Shown here: piece by piece, positions 1 through 5,616 of the stretch
How positions within the stretch are numbered: the first letter of the stretch is position 1
How the letters are laid out: each line of letters begins with the position of its first letter
From: CAYQDR01 sp964416315
GTDB taxonomy: Bacteria; Methylomirabilota; Methylomirabilia; Rokubacteriales; DASRDR01
Direction: 5' to 3'
DNA length: 10,079 bases
Assembly: GCA_964416315.1 (NCBI GenBank)
Contig: CAYQDR010000155.1
Span: 1-10,079, forward strand
Made by a program: the position numbers and the translations under genes
Notes under the pieces: model-generated
Databases searched by the model: none
Told to the model about the DNA's origin: nothing
What the model saw: the letters and a program-made list of their open reading frames with translations, nothing else

Positions 1-28
1 AGGCCGCAGGCCGAGCGCGTCCCGGCGA
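1..28. repeat. Left copy of a 28-base terminal direct repeat
   Basis: These 28 bases are identical, in the same orientation, to the last 28 bases of the window (10052-10079). A match of this length is far beyond chance even at high GC. This copy holds the right arm (GCGTCCCG, 17-24) of a hairpin that is complete only in the right-end copy; the left arm would lie outside the window. It could be a dispersed extragenic palindrome at which assembly or window-cutting stopped, or the overlap of a falsely closed contig. The sequence cannot separate these. Confidence 0.85.
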
Positions 29-71
29 GCTGGAGGACGCCGAGATGCGACGGTTGTTGGCACGGCGCTAG
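3..71 (+). CDS. Possible C-terminal end of a convergent gene (partial)
   Basis: Read on the plus strand from base 3, this edge is open and ends at TAG (69-71). It would encode a C-terminus finishing in roughly E-D-A-E-M-R-R-L-L-A-R-R, a plausible charged helix. Its stop overlaps the lptB stop, because CTAG reads TAG on both strands, which would make the two genes convergent. Only 22 codons are visible, part of them lies inside the repeated 28 bases, and open frames are common at this GC, so chance is a real alternative. No start of rpoN, a frequent neighbour downstream of lptB, can be recognised on the minus strand in these 67 bases. Confidence 0.2.
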   Translation, partial: AAGRARPGELEDAEMRRLLARR

Positions 72-787
72 AGGGAGAACTTCTCACCGAGGTAGATCTC
101 GCGCGCCCGCTCGTTGGTCGCGAGCTCCTTCGACGTGCCGGACACGAGGATCTGGCCGTCGTACAGAATGTACGAACGATCCGTGATCTCGAGCGTTTCC
201 CGGACGTTGTGGTCGGTGATGAGGACGCCGATCCCCTTCTGCTTGAGCCGCGCCACGATCCCCTGGATGTCCGCGATCGCAATCGGGTCGATGCCGGTGA
301 AGGGCTCGTCGAGCAGGAGGTACTTCGGGGAGTTGATGAGCGCACGCGTGATCTCCAGCCGCCGGCGCTCTCCACCCGACAGCGTGTCGGCCCGCTGCTT
401 CCGCCGCTCCTCGAGCCCCAGCTCGCCCAGCAGCGCCGTCAGTCGCTGCTCCCGCTCGCGCGCCGTCAGGTCGAGCGTCTCGAGGATCGCGAGCAGGTTC
501 TCCTCCACCGTCAGCTTCCGAAACACCGAGGACTCCTGCGGCAGGTACCCGATCCCCTGCCGGGAGCGTCGGTACATCGGCAGCTCCGTGATGTCCCCCC
601 CGTCGAGGAGGATCCGTCCCCGGTCCGGGGCGAGCAGGCCCACGACCATGTAGAACGTCGTCGTCTTCCCGGCGCCATTCGGGCCGAGCAGCCCGACGAC
701 CTCGCCCGGGTTGATGACCAGGCTCACGCCCTGGACGACCTTCCGCTGGCGGAAGGTCTTCGACACCCCCCGCGCCTCGAGCCCCAT
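68..787 (-). CDS. lptB: LptB, ATPase of the LPS transport complex
   Basis: This is the cytoplasmic ATP-binding subunit of the LptB2FG transporter, which extracts LPS from the inner membrane and pushes it onto the LptC-LptA bridge. The 239 residues match the family length of about 240 and hold every ABC motif: Walker A GPNGAGKT (35-42), Q-loop Gln84 in YLPQESSVF, signature LSGGE (136-140), Walker B LLLDE (157-161) followed by PFTGIDP, and the H-loop His193 in TDHN. The FTGIDP stretch and the YLPQ context fit LptB rather than LivF/LivG-type ATPases, as does its place just after lptA. The ATG start lies 6 bases after the lptA stop with no clear Shine-Dalgarno, so translational coupling is likely. 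The stop is TAG at 68-70. Confidence 0.97.
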   Translation of the reverse strand: MGLEARGVSKTFRQRKVVQGVSLVINPGEVVGLLGPNGAGKTTTFYMVVGLLAPDRGRILLDGGDITELPMYRRSRQGIGYLPQESSVFRKLTVEENLLAILETLDLTAREREQRLTALLGELGLEERRKQRADTLSGGERRRLEITRALINSPKYLLLDEPFTGIDPIAIADIQGIVARLKQKGIGVLITDHNVRETLEITDRSYILYDGQILVSGTSKELATNERAREIYLGEKFSL

Positions 788-793
788 CGGCCG

Positions 794-1435
794 CTAGCCG
801 CACGAGGCCGCCCGCGGCTCGTCCTTCTTCGGGCCGGGCTTTCCCTCTTCCTTGGCGCCCTCGCGCTTCGGGTAGAAGACCGACTTCACCCGCTCGCGCG
901 CCCCGCCCTTGACGGTGCTGCGGTCCTCCGCGAGGAGGATCTCGATCTCCTCGCCCGTCACCACGTTGTCGTCTTGCCAGACCTTGGCGTCGCCGATCAG
1001 GAGCAGGCGCTGCTCGTCGTCGTAGTACTCCGCGCGGCGTGCGGTGCCCGTGCGGCAGTCCTCCGTGACGATGCGCACGTTCCCGGTGGAGACGATCCGG
1101 AGCACGCGCTCTCCCTTCTCGTCGAGGTAGACCTCCATCCGGTCGGCGCTCTGGACCGAGTTGTCCTGCTTCGCCACGACGTTCCCCGTGAAGATGACGA
1201 GGCCCTCGCGCTTGAGGGCCTCCATGCGGTCGGCGTCGATGACGATCGGCGCCTTCGAGGGTTGCCCCGGCTTCCGCTCGCCCTTCGCTGCCGGCGCGGC
1301 CTTCTCCTCCTGCGCCTTCGGGGGCGGCGGGCCGGCCTTGCGGGCGGGTGCGCGGCTCTGGCTGTCCGCCGGCGCGGCGCCCGCCACCCAGAGCGCGGCG
1401 GCGACCGCGAGGATCAGAACGGTACGGGACCTCAT
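794..1435 (-). CDS. lptA: LptA, periplasmic LPS-transport bridge protein (OstA-like)
   Basis: LptA is the periplasmic beta-jellyroll protein that polymerises into the bridge carrying LPS from LptC to the outer-membrane LptD. The 213-residue product has a Sec signal peptide (short Arg-containing N-region, hydrophobic core about 6-20, likely cleavage near residues 22-26). A Pro/Lys/Ala-rich linker (about 28-62) follows, then an OstA/LptA-like domain (about 63-170) with the typical start I-V-I-D-A-D-R-M, repeated I/V-x-x-T-G-N-V strands, and A-E-Y-Y-D-D-E. The tail from about 185 is Lys/Glu-rich and ends in Ser-Cys-Gly. The ATG at 1435 is chosen because it forms an ATGA overlap with the lptC stop and begins exactly at the signal peptide; the frame is open much further upstream, but only as a shadow of lptC. 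The long linker and charged tail make it longer than E. coli LptA (185 residues). Confidence 0.93.
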   Translation of the reverse strand: MRSRTVLILAVAAALWVAGAAPADSQSRAPARKAGPPPPKAQEEKAAPAAKGERKPGQPSKAPIVIDADRMEALKREGLVIFTGNVVAKQDNSVQSADRMEVYLDEKGERVLRIVSTGNVRIVTEDCRTGTARRAEYYDDEQRLLLIGDAKVWQDDNVVTGEEIEILLAEDRSTVKGGARERVKSVFYPKREGAKEEGKPGPKKDEPRAASCG

Positions 1436-2016
1436 GGACCACCCCTCGGGAACAAGCCCAGGTTGGCGTTGGTTCGATCGGTGATGACGACGCGGACGTC
1501 GCGCGCCAGGACCGCCTGCTGCTCCTGCATCTTCACGTCGAGCCCGCGTCCGTGGATCGTCGTCCCGGCGCGGATGATCTCCACGGGCTCCTCGGTGGAG
1601 AGGTTGCGCGCCTCGTTGCGCCAGCGGAGCGTCGGCGTCGTCATTCGGAGCCCGTCGTTCGAGGTGACGACGACGTTGCCCGTCAGCACCACGTCCCGCT
1701 TCTGATTGTCCAGCACGCCCTCGTCCCCCATCACGGTCCACACGACGTCCTGCGAGAAGACGCGCACCGTGACCTTCTGCATCACCGTCCGGTGCTCCCG
1801 GTCGAAGACCTCGGCGCGGTCGGCGTCCAGGGTCCAGCGGAGGTTCCCTTCCAGGGTCTCGCTGATGTGGACCTCGTTGATCCGGTAGTCCGCCTGCTGC
1901 TGCGGTTGGGGCGGCGCGGCCGGCCGGCGTCCCCGAACCTTCCAGGCGATAGTGCCCCCGAGCCCGAGGGCCAGGGCCACGAAGCACATGAGGAAGATCG
2001 TCGCCAACCGTCGCAT
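1432..2016 (-). CDS. lptC: LptC, inner-membrane LPS export protein
   Basis: LptC is the single-span inner-membrane protein that receives LPS from LptB2FG and hands it to LptA. The 194 residues match the usual size (E. coli about 191). One N-terminal membrane segment (about 5-26) is followed by basic residues and a Pro/Gln-rich hinge (about 31-41), then a periplasmic LptC-type domain (about 43-185). That domain shows the alternating strand pattern shared with LptA, including V-L-T-G-N-V-V-V and L-S-T-E-E-P-V-E-I. The ATG at 2016 is the only start that keeps the membrane segment complete; no good Shine-Dalgarno precedes it. It is the first gene after a 94-base AT-rich gap with a promoter-like element and may head a lptC-lptA-lptB transcript. 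Sequence identity in this family is low; topology, size and the neighbour lptA carry much of the call. Confidence 0.92.
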   Translation of the reverse strand: MRRLATIFLMCFVALALGLGGTIAWKVRGRRPAAPPQPQQQADYRINEVHISETLEGNLRWTLDADRAEVFDREHRTVMQKVTVRVFSQDVVWTVMGDEGVLDNQKRDVVLTGNVVVTSNDGLRMTTPTLRWRNEARNLSTEEPVEIIRAGTTIHGRGLDVKMQEQQAVLARDVRVVITDRTNANLGLFPRGGP

Positions 2017-2023
2017 CGCCGAA

Positions 2024-2043
2024 CTGGCTCAAAAATTCGCCAG
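2024..2043. promoter_or_regulatory. Small inverted repeat in the lptC leader
   Basis: The arms CTGGC (2024-2028) and GCCAG (2039-2043) flank a 10-base AT-rich spacer containing a run of five A (plus strand). It sits between the predicted transcription start (about 2046) and the lptC ATG. It could form a small hairpin in the leader or be an operator half-site pair. Five-base arms are short, so chance is possible. Confidence 0.25.
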
Positions 2044-2056
2044 GCGCTCGCACCCT

Positions 2057-2072
2057 AGCATAAATCGTGCCG
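2057..2072 (-). promoter_or_regulatory. Sigma-54-like (-24/-12) promoter candidate ahead of lptC
   Basis: The minus strand reads CGGCACGATTTATGCT. Against the sigma-54 consensus TGGCACG-N4-TTGCW it differs at two positions, and it keeps the required GG (2071-2070) and GC (2059-2058) with exactly ten bases between. Transcription would begin near 2046, about 30 bases before the lptC ATG. The stretch lies in one of the very few AT-rich islands of the window. A sigma-70 reading is possible but weaker: TTTACA (2080-2075), 17 bases, then TAGGGT (2057-2052). Confidence 0.45.
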
Positions 2073-2110
2073 AGTGTAAACCCTCCGTCCCCGCGCGCGC
2101 CCGGCCTCCC

Positions 2111-2647
2111 TCAGCGGTCCCACCGGCCGCGAGCGCGAAGCAGGGCCTCCAGCACCTCCCGTACCGCCCCCCGGCCGCCCCCGAACCGGCTCACCCAGTC
2201 TGCGGCGCGGCGCACCTCGGCGACCGCGTCGGCCGGCGCGAGGGCGAGGCCGGCCCGCTCGAGCACGGGGAGATCGCTGAGGTCGTCGCCCATGCACGCG
2301 ACCTCCGCATCGCGGCACCGGTGGCGGGCGCGGAGCGCCTCGTACACGGCCAGCTTGTCCTGAACCCCCTGGTGGACCTCCGGGAGCCCGAGCTCGGCAC
2401 AGCGCCGGCTCACGGCCTCGGAGCGGCGGGCCGACACGACGGCGACCCGGAACCCCGCGGCGACGGCGCGCGCCAGGGCGAGGCCGTCGTGGACGTGGAA
2501 CGACTTCCACTCCGCCCCGCGGGGGCCGTACCAGACCCGTCCGTCCGTCAGGACGCCGTCCACGTCGAGAATCAGCAGCCGGATGCGGCGGAGGCGCGCG
2601 CGCCGGAGCGGGCGCGGGCGGGCGGCGCGGCGACGGGAGGCCATCAT
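2111..2647 (-). CDS. kdsC: KdsC, 3-deoxy-D-manno-octulosonate 8-phosphate phosphatase
   Basis: This cytoplasmic HAD-superfamily phosphatase hydrolyses Kdo-8-phosphate to Kdo, the step after KdsA. The 178 residues match the tetrameric KdsC group, which lacks a cap domain. HAD motif I is DVDGVLTDG (nucleophile Asp28, acid/base Asp30), motif II Ser72 in VVSARRS, motif III Lys98 in QDKLAVYEA, and motif IV GDDLSDLP (120-127). The C-terminal GGGRGAVREV (156-165) matches the family tail that reaches a neighbouring active site. The first 21 residues contain about ten Arg and precede the usual domain start; no other in-frame start exists, so the Arg-rich extension appears real. The start has two consecutive ATG codons and no clear Shine-Dalgarno. 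It lies 42 bases after kdsD, and the gene ends in TGA at 2111-2113. Confidence 0.95.
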   Translation of the reverse strand: MMASRRRAARPRPLRRARLRRIRLLILDVDGVLTDGRVWYGPRGAEWKSFHVHDGLALARAVAAGFRVAVVSARRSEAVSRRCAELGLPEVHQGVQDKLAVYEALRARHRCRDAEVACMGDDLSDLPVLERAGLALAPADAVAEVRRAADWVSRFGGGRGAVREVLEALLRARGRWDR

Positions 2648-2689
2648 GGTGGCAGGCGCGACCGGCCGCGCGCGGGCGCCCGGGGTCTC

Positions 2690-3655
2690 CTAGGCGAGCT
2701 TCGCCCGCAGGAGGTCGTGCAGGTGCAGGATCCCGTCCGGCCGGCCCGCGTCGTCCACGATGAGGAGCTGGGTGATCGCGTGCCGCTCCATCAACTCGAG
2801 GGCCGTCGCCGCGAGCTCTGCGCGGCCGACCGTCTTCGGCTGCCGGGTCATCAGGGCGCCGGCCGTGGGCGGCAGGCGGCCGCCGGCGCCCTGGAGGGCC
2901 CGCCGGAGGTCGCCGTCGGTGACGATGCCGACGAGCACGCCCCCGGCATCCACCACCGCCGTGGCGCCGAAGCGCTTGGCCGTCATCTCGCGCACGGCCG
3001 CCTCGGCGGGCGCGGTGTCCCGGATCACGGGAACCTCGTCGCCCCGGTGCATCAGCTCGTCGACGCGGAGGAGCCGGCGCCCGATCTCGCCGCCGGGGTG
3101 CAGGAGCGCGAAGTCGTCGGGCCGGATCCCACGCCGGATCAGGACGGCGACGGCGAGCGCGTCGCCGAGCGCGAGGGCCGCCGTCGTCGACGCGGTGGGC
3201 GTCAGGTTGTGTGGACAGGCTTCCTCGCGGACCGAGACGTCGAGCACCACGTCCCCGTGCCGCGCCAGACGCGAGCGCGGGTTGCCGGTGAGCACGACAA
3301 GCGGGACGGCGAGCCGCTTGATCGCCGGCAGGAGGGCGAGGAGCTCTCCCGTCTCTCCGCTGTTCGACAGCGCCACGACGAGATCTCCCCGGGCGAGCAT
3401 GCCGAGGTCCCCGTGGACGCCGTCCGCCGGGTGGAGGAACAGGGCCGGCGTGCCCGTCGCCGCGAGCGTCGCGGCGACCTTCTTGCCGACGAGGCCCGAC
3501 TTCCCCATCCCGGTCACCACGACGCGCCCCCGGCATCCCTCGATCAACGCCGCGGCCCGGGCGAACCGTTCGTCCAGGCGCTCGACCAGGGCCCGCACGG
3601 CCTCCGCCTCGATTTCGAGGACGCGGCGCGCCGACTTCAGGACGTCCTCGCTCAT
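2690..3655 (-). CDS. kdsD: KdsD, D-arabinose-5-phosphate isomerase (SIS + two CBS domains)
   Basis: KdsD interconverts D-ribulose-5-phosphate and D-arabinose-5-phosphate, the first committed step toward Kdo. Its 321 residues (E. coli 328) hold an N-terminal SIS domain (about 35-175) with TGMGKSG (48-54), H-P-A-D-G-V-H-G-D-L-G and SNSGETGE (97-104). A CBS pair follows (about 198-255 and 263-320). The four residues I recall as catalytic in E. coli KdsD (Lys59, Glu111, Glu152, His193) are all present here at a constant offset of seven: Lys52, Glu104, Glu145, His186. The ATG at 3655 overlaps the kdsA TGA as ATGA, so the two genes are translationally coupled. The homologous GutQ shares this layout, but the position between kdsA and kdsC supports KdsD. 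Confidence 0.97.
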   Translation of the reverse strand: MSEDVLKSARRVLEIEAEAVRALVERLDERFARAAALIEGCRGRVVVTGMGKSGLVGKKVAATLAATGTPALFLHPADGVHGDLGMLARGDLVVALSNSGETGELLALLPAIKRLAVPLVVLTGNPRSRLARHGDVVLDVSVREEACPHNLTPTASTTAALALGDALAVAVLIRRGIRPDDFALLHPGGEIGRRLLRVDELMHRGDEVPVIRDTAPAEAAVREMTAKRFGATAVVDAGGVLVGIVTDGDLRRALQGAGGRLPPTAGALMTRQPKTVGRAELAATALELMERHAITQLLIVDDAGRPDGILHLHDLLRAKLA

Positions 3656-4551
3656 GGTCCACCCCGGGGGGCGAGCGCGGGCCTCGTCTCGGTCGCCGAG
3701 CGCCCGAGCGCGCCCGCGATCGCTTTGACCTCGTCGAGCAGCCGCGGCAGCCAGGCCAGCGGCAGCATCGTCGGACCGTCGGACGGCGCGCGATCGGGGT
3801 CTTCGTGGACCTCCATGAAGAGCGCGTCCACGCCGAAGGCCACGGCGGCGCGCGCGAGGCCCGCCACGTACTGGCGCTCGCCGCCCGAGCGCGCCCCCTC
3901 TCCCCCCGGGAGCTGGACGGAGTGGGTGGCGTCGAAAACGACGGGCGTCCCGATGCTGCGCATGACGGCCAGGCTGCGGAAGTCCACGACGAGGTTATTA
4001 TAGCCAAACGTCGCGCCGCGCTCGGTCAGGAGCACGTCCTCGCACCCCGAGAGCCGCAGCTTCTCGACGACGTTCCGCATGTCCCACGGCGCCATGAACT
4101 GGCCCTTCTTCACGTTCACGGGCCGCCCGCTCCGGCCGCAGGCCACGACGAGGTCCGTCTGCCGGCAGAGGAACGCCGGCACCTGCAGGAGGTCGAGGAC
4201 CTCGGCCGCCGGCGGCACCTCGTCGGGCAGGTGGACGTCGGAGAGCACGGGGCAACCGAACGCCGCGCGCACCCGGCCGAGGATCTGCAGGCCCTCGCGG
4301 AGCCCGGGACCGCGGTAGGAGCCCAGCGCCGAGCGGTTGGCCTTGTCGTAGGACGACTTGTAGACGAACGGCACCCCCGCATCGGCGGTCAGGCGGACGA
4401 GCGCCTCGGCCGTCCGGAGGGCGTGCGTCTCGCCCTCGATCGCGCACGGCCCGGCGAGCAGCGCGAGTGGGGCGCCGGCGCCGATCCGGAGGGGTCCGAC
4501 GCGGACGGCCCGCGGGCGCGCGGCGTCAGCGGCCGACGAAGTAGTGCTCAA
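3652..4551 (-). CDS. kdsA: KdsA, 3-deoxy-8-phosphooctulonate synthase, metal-dependent type
   Basis: KdsA condenses phosphoenolpyruvate with D-arabinose-5-phosphate to give Kdo-8-phosphate and phosphate. The 299-residue TIM-barrel protein shows family motifs in order: LLAGPCAIE (31-39), YKSSYDKANRS (64-74), SDVHLPDE, FLCRQTDLV (127-135), VNVKKGQF, LTERGATFGYNNLVVD (175-190), VFDATHSVQLPGG, FMEVHEDP and SDGP. Cys36, His210, Glu247 and Asp258 correspond at a constant offset of 25 to the four metal ligands of Aquifex aeolicus KDO8P synthase (Cys11, His185, Glu222, Asp233). E. coli-type enzymes have Asn in place of that Cys, so this is the metal-dependent class. The start is TTG at 4551, supported by GAGGAAAG six bases upstream inside orf360; this gives a 26-base overlap with orf360. 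No ATG or GTG lies between it and the conserved core. Confidence 0.97.
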   Translation of the reverse strand: MSTTSSAADAARPRAVRVGPLRIGAGAPLALLAGPCAIEGETHALRTAEALVRLTADAGVPFVYKSSYDKANRSALGSYRGPGLREGLQILGRVRAAFGCPVLSDVHLPDEVPPAAEVLDLLQVPAFLCRQTDLVVACGRSGRPVNVKKGQFMAPWDMRNVVEKLRLSGCEDVLLTERGATFGYNNLVVDFRSLAVMRSIGTPVVFDATHSVQLPGGEGARSGGERQYVAGLARAAVAFGVDALFMEVHEDPDRAPSDGPTMLPLAWLPRLLDEVKAIAGALGRSATETRPALAPRGGP

Positions 4552-5608
4552 AGCCCGCTTTCCTCGGCGCGTAGAGCTTGTTGCGGGCCGCCTCGCGGCA
4601 GACCTTGGCGTTCCGCCCCCGGAGCTCGGCGCAGACGCGCCCGGCGAGGGTCCCGTCGAACTCCGCCAGCTTTTCGACGACCCCCTGGATGCAGAGCCAC
4701 TGCGCCCCCTCGGGCCCCCGCTCGCAGACCTCGCGGATGCGCGCGGGCGCCTGCGAGACCGGCCCCACGTGGGCGTGCCCGATCCCGTGGAAGCAGGCGG
4801 GCTGGATCCGCGCGGGCAGCGCGAGGCACTCGGCGATCACGGCATCGAGCCCCTTCCCCTCCCGCCCGAGGCGCTGCAGGAGGTAGAAGACCTTGTACCG
4901 GTAGCACGCCGCGGCGAACCGGCTGGCCGCGTCGCACGGCTCGTGCCCGGGGCGGGCCGCGAGCTCCCGCTCCTTCGCCATGAAGAGCTGCATGAAGGCC
5001 CCCGAGGCGCAGTAGTACTGGTAGGCCTTCTCCCGCATCCTTTCGCAGAGCGCGAGCGCCTCGTCCATGTCGTACCCCGCGACGTAGGCGACCCCGTGGC
5101 CGACCCCGTGGGCGCAGTCGCCCTTCTTGTAGAGCCGGCGGAAGCCCTCCTCGTCACACAGCCGCGGGACGCGCGCGCGCAGGCCGCCCGGCGCCTCCGT
5201 GAAGGCTTCCATGACGACGCCGTGCATACACCCGCCCGTGCAGCGGGCCTGGCACGCCGCGAGGACCCCCGCCAGGTCGCGCGAGCGCGCGTAGCCCGCC
5301 TTGCCGACCTCGTGGGCCCGGCCGTGGCACGAGGCGAACCGCGCCTCGAGGGCGTCCAGGATCCCCGCCACCCCGAGCGTCGGCAGATGGGTCTCGATCA
5401 CCCGCCGTGCGTCGCCCGGCGGCGCCGCCAGATACTCGGCGAGGAAGCGGGCGCGGAGGGCGGGGTCCGACGGCGCGGTTCCCCCCGCCGCCGGACGGTC
5501 GTCGAGCACGGACGGGGGGACAGGCTGCGCGCTCGCCCCGGCCGGGACCGCCACGGCCAGGGCGGCCGCGCCGACGATCAGCACCCGCACGGCGGCGCCC
5601 ACGACCAT
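4526..5608 (-). CDS. orf360: secreted Cys-rich protein of about seven ~35-residue repeats, family not recognised
   Basis: I do not recognise this family. The 360-residue product begins with a Sec signal peptide: short N-region with Arg8, hydrophobic core 9-23, and A-S-A cleavage motif at 25-27. After a Pro/Ala-rich stretch, residues 94-337 contain 16 cysteines. Fifteen alternate at long and short steps: 94, 119, 127, 151, 165, 188, 200, 225, 235, 261, 272, 295, 306, 326, 337 (Cys123 is extra). This gives about seven units of 31-38 residues with two Cys each. Units starting at 94, 127, 165 and 272 carry Cys-His-Gly or Cys-x-His-Gly, most with a second His (His99, His171, His278). The unit pattern suggests helical hairpins joined by disulfides, loosely like Sel1/Hcp proteins, though Sel1 consensus residues are not evident. 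There is no CxxCH, so cytochrome c is unlikely. The ATG at 5608 lies 8 bases after pyrG, with only a weak upstream AGGGCG. The 3' end overlaps kdsA by 26 bases, so it is expressed with Kdo synthesis genes. An envelope role is inference only. Confidence 0.88.
   Translation of the reverse strand: MVVGAAVRVLIVGAAALAVAVPAGASAQPVPPSVLDDRPAAGGTAPSDPALRARFLAEYLAAPPGDARRVIETHLPTLGVAGILDALEARFASCHGRAHEVGKAGYARSRDLAGVLAACQARCTGGCMHGVVMEAFTEAPGGLRARVPRLCDEEGFRRLYKKGDCAHGVGHGVAYVAGYDMDEALALCERMREKAYQYYCASGAFMQLFMAKERELAARPGHEPCDAASRFAAACYRYKVFYLLQRLGREGKGLDAVIAECLALPARIQPACFHGIGHAHVGPVSQAPARIREVCERGPEGAQWLCIQGVVEKLAEFDGTLAGRVCAELRGRNAKVCREAARNKLYAPRKAGFEHYFVGR
4558..4565 (-). promoter_or_regulatory. Ribosome binding site for the TTG start of kdsA
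   Basis: GAGGAAAG on the minus strand ends six bases before the TTG at 4551-4549. It lies within the last codons of orf360 and decides the kdsA start, since no ATG is available before the conserved core. Confidence 0.75.
4598..5329 (-). repeat. Protein-level tandem repeat array inside orf360
   Basis: This segment encodes residues 94-337 of orf360. Unit starts, set by the first Cys, are at residues 94, 127, 165, 200, 235, 272 and 306, with a closing Cys at 337; the second Cys of each unit falls 19-26 residues later. The units are clear only at protein level (first Cys, often His-Gly or x-Gly after it, an alpha-helix-like stretch, second Cys) and are too diverged to show as DNA repeats. They are therefore old duplications, not recent slippage. 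Confidence 0.75.
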
Positions 5609-5616
5609 GCCGCGCC

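Noticed and set aside
84..2058. Long open frames opposite or out of frame with the lpt genes on both strands
   Set aside because: Their products are Arg/Ala/Gly/Pro-rich with no motifs and mirror real genes; they result from high GC at third codon positions.
3997..4002. Perfect TATAAT on the minus strand inside kdsA
   Set aside because: It is the codons for the conserved Tyr-Asn in F-G-Y-N-N of KdsA; no -35 element lies 16-18 bases upstream, so it is not a supported promoter.
4598..5329. orf360 as a multihaem cytochrome c
   Set aside because: There is no CxxCH; the nearest approach, Cys123-x3-Cys127-Met-His, has the wrong spacing.
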